NCBI GenBank assembly: GCA_001949185.1
Contig: BDGG01000001.1
Span: forward strand, 8,688,721 to 8,752,720
DNA: 64,000 bases
Reading direction: 5' to 3'
From: Ramazzottius varieornatus
Taxonomy: Eukaryota; Tardigrada; Eutardigrada; Parachela; Ramazzottiidae
The translations under genes and the position numbers were made by a program. Positions 1 to 10,624 of the stretch are shown here, in pieces. Under the pieces are notes generated by a model. That model was not told where the DNA came from. It did no database searches and worked only from the letters and a program-made list of their open reading frames with translations. The first letter of the stretch is position 1; each line of letters opens with the position of its first letter.

Positions 1-3000
1 AGGATGACAAACGTCCCTAAATTTTCTTGACCGCCGGCCAACAAAGCTTTAGCAAATCTGACAGTATATTCCGCATCGTCCATTCTGCAAAACCAGATCG
101 ATTAACCTAACTGGTCGTTTGAATTTCAAGCTCCATAGTTCGTACCCTTCTTTTCCTTCCTTGTGGGTATGGTCCAGTCCATGCAGGTCGAAGAAATGGT
201 ACGATCACATTGTGAGATGTAAGCTTGCTTTTACAAACTGAAAATCCACAAGCTGACTCGTAAGCTTACGTGTTGTCAGACAGGATGTTTGAGTAGAAAG
301 CGGTATTGGCGTAGCGGAAGATCTCTTGGTCAGTGTGGTGCTGCACTTTCAGCGCCAGAGAAACATTGTCCGTCAGCAGACCATAGCGCTTGAAGTAGCG
401 GTGCAACAAGGAAGAGCTCAGAGGACCGGCGGACAGCTCTTGGCCATCACTGTCTAACGGTAGGGACATGTGGTCGCCTATCAGTACCACTTTTGGCGCA
501 CTGGTGTCCGCGGAGGGGAATCTGGTCAGAGCTAGCAGGAGATCCAGCTCAGTGTACCTTCCCGCCTACAAAATACGAAACATTGTGATATAAAGAAGCT
601 CGGTGAACAAACTCGATGGACTTACTGTCCCAAGTTGCGCACGCTTCCGGTGTAACTGGCTAGAGGTGTGCGTCACATGAAAAACCGTTCCTGTCGAGCT
701 TGATTACTTCATCAAGTCGCGCAAGTTCTACGTGTTACTGGCTGTAGGTGTGCGCCACTTTAGAAACAGTTTGGGGGAGTTTATTTGTCGCGCTACATTA
801 TCGTCGCACTTTTCTCCCTTTTGTTCCCAATCTTCTTTGAAGTTAGGTGTCAGGTGAGTGGGATTCTAGTATGACTGCTACTTACGTCGTAGACGAAGAT
901 GCCATCGAGTGGAGGCAGCATACCGTAGTTGATGTGGGCTTGCTGATTATCCTCCAAGAAAAAACTCAGCGGTGCCAACAGGACATTCTTGGCATGTATG
1001 TTGTCCTTCACATACACGTCAAGATCCTTGGCCAGTTTCTCTTTCGAGGTGAGAGCCCTGCTGACGGCTGACGGCAACAGGTCGCTTCTCGTCTTCATAA
1101 AGCGTTCCAGCTCGGCTGTCAGCACTTCCGCACTGGACTTGACCGGCACATCAGCGGCGGTCCTGTTCAAGAAAAATTTCTCGTAAGAATAAAGGAAAGA
1201 CACAAGACTAGCATAGATCGAAATATCAATGGATGCTTACAGTCCGGTTGCCAGTTGCTTGCGGACTTTCTCGATCTGTTCGTCCAACACCTTGGATTCA
1301 TCCAGGAAGGTCGGGTGTTTGTGCAGTATCTCCAGCGTGCTCTTGATGTAGCTGGACGTGGGACTTGCATTCTCCGGTAGAAGAATCATCGAGTTGGTGA
1401 TGAGCGTTTCCCGCTGCAACCAAAGCTTGTGACTTATTCGAACGCCGGCCAACAGAACGTTCAAGTTGATTACTCCAAGTGGCGCATGCCTCCAGTGTTA
1501 TCGGGTGGAAGCGTACGCCATTTGGAAGAATGATCTCGAACGTTCCGTTTGCCAACTCCTCAACTAATAATCGCATAAAATGAAGAAAAAACAATAACTC
1601 CGTTTTAGAATCGAAAATACGCAAACGAACTGGACAAGATTGTCTTCCCAAGTAACGCACGACTCTAGTGTTATTGGCTGGAAGCGTGCGCCACTTGAGG
1701 GAAAACAATCTTGTCCTGTTTGCCCGAATTCGGGGAATTTTTCGTTGTGGAATGAGACACTTACTTTGAGTTCGAATGGGAAGGGCGAAACACTCGGCGA
1801 AAGTGTATACTCGAAGAAAGACTGAGCGAGCTCTGTCCAGGCGTTGGTCAGTGGGTAAGGTCGGCTGGAGAGCGGCTTGAGACCAAAGACCATCAGAAGC
1901 CCGAAGATCCGATTGTCGACATTCTTCAACGACAGCAAAGGAAGGACGGCGGCGTTGCGCGTTGGTCGTCGCGGATTGTCTTTGATACGAGCACTGGCTA
2001 GCTTGGCAAAGTGTTTGTCGGCGACGTAGACTATCAGCTTACGCTCCCGTGCTACAAAAAGGATGACGCTTTAATAAGACCAGGGAAAAGCGCACAACAT
2101 CAAGCACCTACACACACCATATCACGGATTTACCGCGCTGATCGGTTATGCGGGTGCATGAAAGAATACGCATACTTTGACCGGGTTTTTCATTGACCTG
2201 CATACATCCGTACACACATATAACACGGCACAGACGTATGTATGTGGATGAAAGACTTGTACACTTGTCCGTGTTAGCTCCAATCATACCATCGATTTGC
2301 TTGGAATTTTGCACCAGCCCGAAGGTGTACAGTCTCTGAGATTCGCCCGATCTGGAATCGCCTTCACCCCTGGACCTCTGCGGAGTGAAGATCATCAACA
2401 GAAAATCGAACGGATGGATATCCTTGCGAGTACCAAAAACCCATAGTGAACGACACGTACACTGAAAAAGCATCACAAAAAGATGCCATAAAACCCACCT
2501 CCAAGGTGCACCCGTCCGGGGAAACCCTTGGTTTCGTGCGAAAAGTCTTTATGCTGGACATTCAGAGGAATACTCTCCAACGGTATACGACATTGTCGGA
2601 CTGCTTCCTTTGCCTGCAGAACAAAACAAGTATATACTTTATTGAGCAAACGTGGAAGTCTGATGAAGGGAATCGATTAACCTTCTTCTCTAGATCAGCG
2701 ACGATGTTTTGGTGCATGATCTTGATGTATTCTTTACTATTAAACGCCAAGGGAAGCTCAACCTCGGGGCGTGTGGGTGCTTGCCGCAACGGAGTAGCGG
2801 CTAAGCGGAAGGTCTCCTGGACGTCCATCTTGAGCAGAGCATCAAAGTACTGCACTACCTGTGTCCAGTAACTATCGCTGCTCAAATGCGCGCCTGGCAG
2901 TGACGCTCCCCTGCTTTTCCCAACGCTACTGCTTCCGCTAAGCGTCGGTGACAGCGACACATTGCGCTGCACCTGCAACAACCCAGACGATTATTTCGAC

Positions 3001-5139
3001 TGACACAGAACATCCCAGTCACTAGGAACCCGACAAGCAAACTCTACACAATCGCTTTCCCAAGTGGCGCACGCTTCCAGCCCGTAACACTAACAACGTG
3101 CGTCACTCGGGAAAATAGTCGTGTCGATTTTGTTTGCTCAGCTCCGAAATGGCAGAAACGTGCTTGCTCTGGATTTCTCAGTTTAAATAACGTCTATTAT
3201 ACGATAGTATTTTCGTCATGAAATTTTCTTCTGCTATGATTCAGCTCATTTCTAAACTAACCACATTATCAACACGGCTCTTTGGTGACTCTTTGATTAC
3301 CAGTTTTTCTTCTGAAGTTTTCGGTTGTCTTCGCGGGTCTCGTGCAGGTGAAGAGCCAATTTGGGCTGGTGAGTAAGGCGGGTAATGAGCAGAGTGTTGA
3401 CCAGCTTCCCCAACTGAAGGCAACACCTCATCGGCCGAGACGGAGGACGTACCACCAAGAGCGAAATTAGGCACCAATAGAAGGTCTTGGGATGGGATCA
3501 GTCCACTTCCAAGTCCTTCCGCGGCCCTCATCTGCGCGTCCACACGAAGCCAGCTTGTGGGTATGTGATGCTGCATCAATCTTTGTGGCAACCCAGGAGA
3601 CGAAGGTACAGTCACACGTTTGGTTAGGTCGTCAACGGTGTTGATGACCGGAAGTGACTGGCGAAGAGTCTCTGGCGGACTGTTATGCAGCGAATGCTTC
3701 TGCTTTGGAAGTGGCTCGTCAGCTTTCCGTTTTGGCTTTCCGCCAAAACTCGGGGAGTGAAGGCAGGTGATTGGACCACTGCCTGTTTAGCCTTTGCTGA
3801 TTTCTCCTTCGCAGCTAAAAAGTAAAAACATTCTCCGTAATTCTTACCCGGAACTGGGAAACTCGACAAACAAGATTGGCAGTGTCATTTTTTCCAAGTG
3901 GCGCACGCTTCCAGCAAATGTTATTCAAAACGTGCGCCACTTGGGGAAGGCAAACAAAGTCAGTAAGATCGTCTTATCTCCAGGTGGCGCACGCTGTCAG
4001 TCAGTAACATTGACGACGTGCGCCACTTTGGAAAATGATCCTCTTGGGGTTGCAAGTTATTGAATTTCACAAGAAAATGTCATACTCGAGTTTCGTTCTT
4101 GTCGTGGCTGGTTTTCCTTAGTCTTGAGTGGGTCAGGTTTTTTTCGAGGCTTGACTGCTGCTGGGAGGACCGGGGAGGCAGCCAAGTCATTTAGCCAATC
4201 GTTACCGCGGAATGGCGCGGTGTACGTCCGGACTTCCGGTACTTGCTCATTTACCACAGGAGCCGCTGCTTTCTCTGCTGGCTTGACAGTGACGTTACTG
4301 CTCATCGTAAAGACTCCAGCTGGCTGGTTGTCTCTGCTAACCCATCGCTCTTCCCAGTAGTCTTCGAAGCAGAAGGGTTTCTCGTTCAAGACTTTAGGCT
4401 CTGCCTTTGGCGGGACCACGTCTGGAAGAGCCACTGGCAGCGACGCTTGCTCGACGGCAGGAACAGCAGGTGCAGCCGCTGGAGGAGGTTCTCGAACAGC
4501 TTGTTGCTGTTGTTGCGGCGGAGGAGCAGGTACCGAAGGAATAGTCGGCATGATTTGCAACAGAACTTCGAGGGTTGCGTCGATGGAAACTGCCGAACGC
4601 TGGTCAGTCACTGCAACTTCTTCCTTCTCGGTTATCTCCTCCACAGGCTTCGGGACCTCCCTTTGAGCGTCGAGTCCGAGACCCCAGACTACTGGACAGA
4701 AGCAAGAACAGGTTTAAAGTGTTGAAGTGGAATTCATGTACAGTGTGAAAAATTCCACCACACTATGCTAGTCTGCGCATGATGTCACGATAGTGCAAGA
4801 CGCGCACGGCAAGCTCCGATGAGCCCCATATGGTAACCGTGACGTCATGATCATGTCGGGCCAGTTAGACGCGGTTGCCTTAACAGCCATCTTACCTTCT
4901 GCGACAGACAACTGGGAGTCAGCAGATACCGAGCTTTCGGCACTGGACAGTTGTTTCAGTCTGGCAGCTTCAGCTGTGGCTGCGAAAACTTTGGTGAAGT
5001 TGTAGATAATGGTCTTTTTATAAATCACAGTTTTCTTGACACGCTTGACAGGCTCGGAGTTGACGGTGCTCTTGGTGGCGTCTGCCGATTCGGGTATGTA
5101 ACTCGTCAAAGATTCACCACCATTCCGCAATGAACTCAT
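1..5139 (-). CDS. UPF1/HELZ-like SF1 helicase-related protein, 3' end beyond window
   Basis: Exons 5'->3': 5139-4896, 4691-4086, 3782-3262, 2972-2682, 2613-about 2512, 2461-2290, 2051-1765, 1413-1241, 1162-886, 565-270, 84-1 (continues left). The start ATG lies just after a good 3' splice site, so a noncoding first exon is likely. The first third is low-complexity: a poly-Gln run, Ala/Pro stretches and a basic KPKRK segment. The C-terminal part resembles the RecA-like core of UPF1/MOV10/HELZ helicases: the block VVLIGDHMSLPL matches the motif III region (GDxxQLxP in relatives), and the last exon looks like the start of the second RecA domain. The expected P-loop (GPPGTGKT) is replaced by an ILLPENASPTSSY-like segment and the DEAG box by VYDAGR, so it may not hydrolyse ATP. 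The exon 3 acceptor and exon 5 donor are uncertain. A stop at 3241 would allow two separate genes. Confidence 0.6.
566..885. repeat. Foldback repeat family A, 2 units (about 630-679, 713-761)
   Basis: Two near-palindromic hairpin units sit in tandem in an intron of the helicase-like gene. Both keep the GCGCA...TGCG(C/T)CAC arms and a GTTACTGGC-like loop. Confidence 0.75.
1476..1699. repeat. Foldback repeat family A, 2 units (1476-1525, 1648-1699)
   Basis: Both lie in the intron 1414-1764. The loop reads GTGTTATTGG, the reverse orientation of most copies. The outer flanks carry AAACGAACTGGACAAGAT-like sequence. Confidence 0.8.
2150..2256. repeat. Repeat family B copy (CTGCATAC / GTATGTATG ends)
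   Basis: This intronic segment holds GGTGCATGAAAGAATACGCATAC, then ACCTGCATACATCC, then ACGTATGTATGTGGATGAAAGAC. It is a nested, imperfect inverted and direct arrangement shared with copies elsewhere in the window. Confidence 0.5.
3060..3111. repeat. Foldback repeat family A, 1 unit
   Basis: A classic hairpin: CCAAGTGGCGCACGCTTCCAG, then a CCCGTAACAC loop, then CGTGCGTCACTCGGG. It lies in the intron 2973-3261. Confidence 0.8.
3894..4031. repeat. Foldback repeat family A, 2 units in tandem
   Basis: Units at about 3894-3944 and 3980-4031, spaced 86 bp, lie in the intron 3783-4085. Arms are GTGGCGCACGC and GTGCGCCAC. Confidence 0.8.
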
Positions 5140-5982
5140 ACCTGTAGACAGAAAGCATATTCATCTTGATGCGACTTTGGCTAACCACAACGGCGAATTG
5201 GCGATCTGTTCCACTCGAGCTCTTGCGCATAACACTGAATAATTCAATCGGTACTCGAAAATTCGGCTGGTCCAACAGGACCAACAACTAGGCGACTATG
5301 ACTTACTGATAGATCACTGCTGCATGAAAGAATGCCGCTTCTCCGTGCGACTTGCATGAGCCGAGACCTGAGGACAACGAAGTCGACATGAATTAAATGT
5401 TCATACACGAACCTGCAGAGCAGAGTCAAACATTAATAACATCAGCATCTTACCGGAAGTTAACTGGTCAGCACCACTTGACCAGTCGACCTGAACAATC
5501 CTTGAAGCTCCCGCGTTCCGACTGCCCGTCTTCCTTTGACGCAGGTTCTGGAGGAATTAAGAGGAACACTATCAGGTGAAAGAGAAGAAAAGCACATAAT
5601 TCTGCATGGAATTCTAATTACGGCACCAGTTTTGGCAAGTGGCGCAGTTGGTTCGGGTCGGATTTGTTCATAGCCCGGCTGGTTTCACCATTGAGCGGCT
5701 CATTAAGTAATCGATTGATTGGCTACCTTTGTGGACGTTTGGACCCGAGCCGTTCGAGGTTAGCCGTTGACGGAGTCGACTTGTGTTTCCAGGGGCTCAA
5801 GTTCAGTTTGTCGAAAACAATTTCACAAATCTCAAAAATACTGTATTATTTCCCGAATAAGCACCCTCGCATCCCGTTCCCACTTCGACTTACTGCACAT
5901 CCTCTTTCGGACGGCTGTCGATCGGCAGGAGGAATACTGAGATCTCTACCAAAGCAGCAGGTGAGAACAAGTCTGCCTGACC
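5140..5982. other. Divergent intergenic region, helicase-like gene / NDUFV3
   Basis: This spacer lies between two divergently transcribed genes and probably holds both promoters and 5' UTRs. A good 3' splice site just upstream of the helicase-like ATG implies a 5' UTR exon here. A lone family A arm (CAAGTGGCGCAG) occurs near 5635. I see no convincing coding exon. Confidence 0.4.
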
Positions 5983-6986
5983 ATGCGCTTGGGAGTCAGC
6001 CTGTACAAGATGTCCACCTTGCCATCTTCATTACTTCGCTGCTCTTCTCGGCTACAGACATCCACGGTAAGTCTTCCTGCTGCGTTTAAGCTCGCTGTGA
6101 TGTAGATCCCAATGCGGCAGGAATTCCCTGCTTGCTTGTTAATCGGGAGTTGGGCTAATGAAACGTGCAAGGTTGCCATTTTCAGTGGCGCATTTATCAA
6201 GCCAATAACAAAGAAGATGCGCGCCACATGACGGAACGATCTTCCATGTTTTGCTTGGGTAGTTCCAGTGTCTCTTTCATTTTGTCTAGGAGCTCCCGCT
6301 GTATCCTCCCGCATCTCTCCTGTGGCAGTCATTGCGATTAAAATCAGAAGACGCCAAGACGGGCAAAAACGCCAGACCTCTAAACCTCAAAGACAGTAAG
6401 CGAGAACCTCATCAGTATGACATTATCGGTGGGGCTAGAACCGGAAGTCATTTCACGAAACAATTCCCCGCTCAGTATCAATCCCTCGTTCTTTCAGTCA
6501 CTTGTCATGTTTGTTTACGATTATTAGGACAAGAACCTCCGCGAACGGCCGGATTGAATCCGAATGATCAGAACGGTATGTGATTGTGTAGTCATGCATC
6601 TTTCGTGTAAAATAATTTGACTGAAGAAGCCAAGACTGACTTCTGACGGATCTGCGAAAAGCGTGGGGAGACTGCCCTAGCTGAAACTGTTGCTCATTCC
6701 AGACCAAGGTCCACAGACCAGCGATAAGAGGTTTGACAAAGACAGCAGCAAAGGGAACGTTGGAAGTTTGAAGCAAGTCCCAAACTCTGCAACGTCGACG
6801 AAGAACTATAACGATGGAGGTCGCCCGTCAGGAGCTTCTCGTGGAATCCAAGCTTCGGATTACAAGGTCCAAGAATACCACAATCATGACAAATACACGT
6901 TTTATGATATTGAGAACCAGATGACCAAAGATCGCTTGCAGCAACCTGACGCTGATGCTCCAATGGTTCCCGACACCAAAAGATGA
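5983..6986 (+). CDS. NDUFV3: NADH dehydrogenase flavoprotein 3 (complex I NDUFV3)
   Basis: Exons 5983-6066, 6290-6428, 6528-6575, 6703-6986; 184 aa. The last exon ends with a block containing YHNHDKYTFYD followed by a QP-containing tail. This is the conserved C-terminal signature of NDUFV3 (YxxxxHHxYxxYTFxD), an accessory subunit of the complex I N-module in the mitochondrial matrix. The N-terminus (MRLGVSLYKMSTLPSSLLR...) is rich in Arg, Ser and Leu and lacks acidic residues, as expected for a matrix-targeting peptide. The middle is hydrophilic, Lys/Ser-rich and apparently disordered, as in other animals. A second in-frame ATG at 6013 is an alternative start. Intron 1 carries a family A hairpin. 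Confidence 0.85.
6183..6230. repeat. Foldback repeat family A, 1 unit
   Basis: Lies in NDUFV3 intron 1: CAGTGGCGCATTTATCAAG, loop CCAATAACA, GATGCGCGCCACATG. Confidence 0.75.
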
Positions 6987-7520
6987 CCAGATTTAATTAA
7001 AAACACTATTATAATGTGATGTTTTCCTTTCGGGATTGTTTGCAGTCTTATCAGCAGAGAGTAATATTTCTGGCGAGCAAATCGAGAACACTGTGGATTT
7101 GGGTACGTTGTAAAAGCTGGACAGGACGCTGGACACGGACACTGGACAATATTCCTTTGGACAGTTGTACTGGACAATTGGATTGGACAAACTGATGTGA
7201 AACCGCGTAAAAACGCGACGGAAGGACGAAAACGTTTTCTGTGTTCTCCCAATGGAGCAAAAGCGACACAGCAAACGACCGAAATTCCGAAAGCGCAATC
7301 CATAATTTGAAAAATTTTGACATTAAAGTTTTCGTACACGTACTCGTAGTGATTAAATGAAATCATAACAGAATAAATTGTCTGATGCAGGGGAGCCTAG
7401 GAATTGCAACTTATCAGACAATGCCGTCTCCGTGGTTGTGTCGTGGCGTAACAGGTTTTTGTTGTAACTTACAGCCTGAGGTCTCGATGAAATATACGGT
7501 CAGAGTTCATTTACCGTAAA
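6987..7520. other. Intergenic region with a degenerate CTGGACA repeat
   Basis: 3' flank of NDUFV3 and 5' flank of the fucosyltransferase gene. At about 7117-7192 a CTGGACA/TTGGACA motif recurs six or more times at irregular spacing. No coding evidence on either strand. Confidence 0.5.
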
Positions 7521-7530
7521 ATGAACTCTG
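7501..7530. repeat. 12-bp inverted repeat across the first in-frame ATG
   Basis: CAGAGTTCATTT and AAATGAACTCTG form a perfect 12-bp inverted repeat with a 6-nt centre. It contains the first possible ATG of the fucosyltransferase gene (7521). Confidence 0.7.
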
Positions 7531-8978
7531 ATACGGTAGATGGTCTTCCAATTCACACTAAACCGCGAAGTATTTCTTTCTGTTCGAATATGGCCGCATC
7601 GTTCTCCGGCACACTTCGGCTTTTACGGTATGTTGCTGGAATTATTGCTGGAGTTTCTCCGGCAGGTTTCAGTGGCAAGTCCGCTGCATTCACGGCCATG
7701 GGGTGGCTTTGTAGAAGGGCAAAGCGCGGGCTATGGCGCTGCATAGTTGCACTGCCTCCGCTGTGGATCTTCCTGTGCGCTGTCCACCTGCTGCCAGACG
7801 ACCTCATGTTTGAATCAAAAAGCCTACCGCGACAGCCATTGATCCTGTACTGGACGAAATTCTACGACAACGATTTCAACCGCCGTCAGCACTTATACCA
7901 GGAAGCGGTTCGCGGTTTAAGGAACTGCCCGCTGAATAATTGTGTCATAACCGGTAACCGTTCCTTGCTTAACCAAAGCTCGGCTGTGATATTTCATGTA
8001 CGGGATATGCGGTGGGACATACTTCCCGCGTACCGTGATCCGCAACAGTATTACGTCTTTCATCTTTTGGAATCTCCTCCTCACACGGTGACGTCGCTGG
8101 CCTCGTTGGCGCCCGGCTTTTTCAACTTGACTTTCACATACCGCCTGGACTCGGATATTGTTGCCAATTCGTACTTCCAGCACTACAAACCACCCATGTG
8201 GACAGACTGGTCATCCTTCGAAGAAACATGGAGAGTCAAAACAAAGTTGGCGGTGGCCTTTGTGTCAAACTGCATTACGCCCAGTAGGAGGAACCTTGTC
8301 CTGGAGGAGCTGAGGGAATACATAGCAATAGATGTCTATGGAAAATGCGGACCTCTCAAATGTAATCCAACTTCTACTAAAAAAAAGGCGGCCTGCAACG
8401 GACTGGTGTCGACGTACAAATTCTTTCTTGCCTTTGAAAATAGGTGAGCCTTAAACGATGTAGCTATCATCATATCATCATCACCGTGTCCAAAGATACT
8501 TAGGTAGATTCTCCCTGTTTGCAGTGTATGTCGGGATTACGTGACGGAAAAAATTCACCGGGCCTACGCGCAGAACACTGTTCCAGTAGTACTTGGCGGA
8601 GCAAACTACACAGCATTATTTCCACCCAATTCCTTCATCAACATCCGGGATTTCCCAAGCGCCAAAGCGCTGGCCGAACATTTATTGTTTTTATCAACCA
8701 ATTCCGCGGCTTACCAGACGTACTTCGAATGGAAACTAAATCCAGTCTACGCCACACTGCCATCAGCTCTCCATGAAAGGCAGATATCCTGGTGTAAACT
8801 TTGCCAAATAATCAACGAACCCGAGAGAAAGCGAATGATCAAGTGGAACCTGGAAGAGTGGTGGCATACAATGGGGCAATGCATCCAGCCGCTTGTCAGT
8901 GTTCTGCCCGAGGGCAAACTCAGATGGGTATGGCTCCCCCAAACTAGTCCTCCAGCTCCACAGGTTCTCCACCTTTAG
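7521..8978 (+). CDS. Alpha-1,3-fucosyltransferase (GT10 family)
   Basis: Exons 7521-8443 and 8525-8978. GT10 enzymes move fucose from GDP-fucose to GlcNAc-containing glycans in the Golgi lumen. Type II topology is visible: a basic N-terminus (GWLCRRAKRG), then one hydrophobic anchor (CIVALPPLWIFLCAVHLLP), then the luminal domain. Family landmarks are the FHLLESP block, the AVAFVSNC motif, and, across the splice, FENSVCRDYVTEK followed by VPVVLGG and the NY...PP.SFI..RDF stretch. In-frame ATGs at 7521, 7590 and 7698 are possible starts. The third sits just before the anchor and gives about 399 aa, a usual length; the first lies inside an inverted repeat. The acceptor sugar linkage cannot be read from sequence. 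Confidence 0.9.
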
Positions 8979-9155
8979 CACCCTGGCTGCTCTTTGCAGC
9001 TGCGCTCGTATCTGCGCTTCCAATTGTTTCTCTTTTTTGGCATAATTCTGCTTCGAAGTGTGCCTGAACTACTTGTCATAAAGAAGACGACGAAAGGACG
9101 TAAGGGCCATTGATCTTCGAGGGAAAGAAACAAGGTGCTCAAGTTTTGTGGTAGG

Positions 9156-9494
9156 ATGTTTCGAGCACGTGCGTATGGTCGGGTTTTGCTCGCAGGTAGT
9201 ACGTTTTCATTTTTCATTTTTCCCTTGCCTTATACAGTAAATGAGGAAAAATGCGACTTTGCGACGTTTCCAAGAAAATTCAAACTGTGGTCAGCTTACC
9301 GTAACTTCCGCGTCGTTCCTAAAATGCACGAGAAAGGTAGGTTTTCAGGTAGGTTTTCAACCCTTCACTAATCATAATTTTGCTTCATGCGAGACGGTAC
9401 TTTTTCGCTGAGATTTATTCGAAGAGAGCTGGGCAATCGGCTGACCGACAAATCGAACCTTCTCGAACTGCGCACATTCTCGAAGCTGTACTGA
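9156..9494 (+). CDS. Small spliced gene, possible mitochondrial protein (79 aa)
   Basis: Exons 9156-9195, 9238-9336, 9394-9494. All three junctions keep frame and end at a stop, giving 79 aa. The product starts MFRARAYGRVLLA, which looks like a short matrix-targeting peptide, and is very basic, including the block FSLRFIRRELGNRL. I do not recognise the family. Intron 1 is only 42 bp. The exon 2 donor is duplicated (GTAGGTTTTCAG GTAGGTTTTCAA), so two in-frame isoforms differing by four residues are possible. The last acceptor has a weak pyrimidine tract, which lowers confidence. Confidence 0.4.
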
Positions 9495-9597
9495 TTGTGT
9501 CTCCAAACCTAAAGGTCCATAAAGTGTTGGACTTTATCAAGGTAGGATGGTCGAAAGGGCATGGCTTACAGACAAGATCGAGATGCTTCGACGCCGA

Positions 9598-9875
9598 TAA
9601 CTAAGTAGCACAGCCGCCGGTATGCGGGCCAATTTTCATGTTGGTGGCGCCCCCGCCGGGCATCTGCTCCTTCTCGAGGGCAGCGCCCATGGCTCTGTAT
9701 GGTCCCCGGTCGGCAGCCCACTGGCTACCATGTACGAGTCTTGAATCGTCTCCACCTTGTAAATGTCCAAGTGCTCGATGGTATCGTCGAAGACTGTATG
9801 GAGACCGCTGAGGAAGTGGACAATTTCCATAGGGGTACTTATATGGAAGGGCAAACTGGGAGAAATCGATCACAT
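9598..9875 (-). pseudogene. Guanylate cyclase catalytic-domain fragment
   Basis: Reading leftwards from about 9870, one frame gives [10 protein letters not shown], then HTVFDDTIE, then [17 protein letters not shown]. This is the core of the class III nucleotidyl cyclase domain of receptor/soluble guanylate cyclases (YKVETIGDAYMVVSGLP in relatives). The frame then loses similarity. A shifted frame ends [12 protein letters not shown], resembling the downstream RIGIHTG motif, and stops at 9601. The metal-binding FSDIVGF segment expected upstream is absent. Truncation at both ends, a frame break and Gly-to-Gln in the YKVETIGD core indicate a decayed copy. An exon of an intact gene spliced in a way I did not see is possible but less likely. 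Confidence 0.6.
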
Positions 9876-9893
9876 AAGCAAAATCACATAACC

Positions 9894-9945
9894 CCCAAGT
9901 GGCGCATGTTTCCAGTGTTATTGGCAGGAAGCGTGCGTTGCTTTG
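9894..9945. repeat. Foldback repeat family A, 1 unit
   Basis: CCAAGTGGCGCATG, loop TGTTATTGG (reverse orientation), GCGTGCGTTGC. It lies immediately upstream of the guanylate cyclase fragment. Confidence 0.7.
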
Positions 9946-10624
9946 AGAAATGATCTGGCCGATTACTGTGTTAGCCGGGCTCCCAATTTTACGCTTTACT
10001 TCTGAAGGTGGTTGTCTTGTTTCGCTGTTCGTCCAGTGAAATTTATGAAGGCGCGTCAGCTCCTCGGGGGTTCCTGTGTATTGTTTTTGGGTTTCTTCCG
10101 TAAGTTGCGCGCCTATGCGAACGAAGTGAGAGATGGAGGCACTGGAAGCACTGCGCAACCAAGTACGCTGTTGCCTGTGGATCCAGTGGCAAGATATGTG
10201 TGAGCGCATGAGTGGCGACGTACCGGAAGTGCTCGCACGGTTAGCTTTCACGCAGTGACGATCGATCGAGTTAAAAGTGGATCCGCGGATTCCGCCGTGC
10301 TAAAAACGGCTTGTGGTGTATCATAGAACGGTAGGCAAACTTGTACGACGGAGCAAACACGCACTGGGTCTCGTGCTCTGCAACCGATGTGTAAAGAAAA
10401 CATATGCTCCTTACGGGTGAAGAGATATGTCAAGTTCGATTGTGTTGAGACCGTCAGTCTGTTTTCTCCGCTGGAACAATCGCTTTGTTTGAGGTGGCCT
10501 GTGCCGGGTGGTAACTTGAGAATGCGTAAGGAGTATCTGGAACCAGGAAACGATTTCTGTGTACGGGACTCGAAGTATGGTTTGCTGAGGCCAGCTGTTC
10601 CACTGTCCCTCCAGCAAGGATACA
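9946..10624. other. Spacer upstream of the MPV17L2-like gene
   Basis: No supported gene. A 41-codon plus-strand ORF beginning at 10132 (MEALEALRNQ...) has a plausible start context but no recognised similarity and no clear splice partner. The promoter of the downstream gene probably lies here. Confidence 0.3.

Noticed and set aside
3241-3262. Stop codon at 3241 as the end of a separate N-terminal gene
   Set aside because: A GTTAGT donor just before it joins in phase to the next exon, so a single gene is favoured, though two genes remain possible.
4124-4725. Plus-strand open frames opposite the helicase-like exon
   Set aside because: They are antisense to a GC-rich Pro/Gln coding exon and have no splice or family support.
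9601-10251. Long minus-strand open frame covering the cyclase fragment
   Set aside because: It mixes two frames: the cyclase similarity is in another frame, and the right part crosses a repeat hairpin and has no recognisable codon pattern.
10132-10257. 41-codon plus-strand ORF beginning MEALEALRNQ
   Set aside because: No similarity, splice partner or promoter evidence; could be chance.
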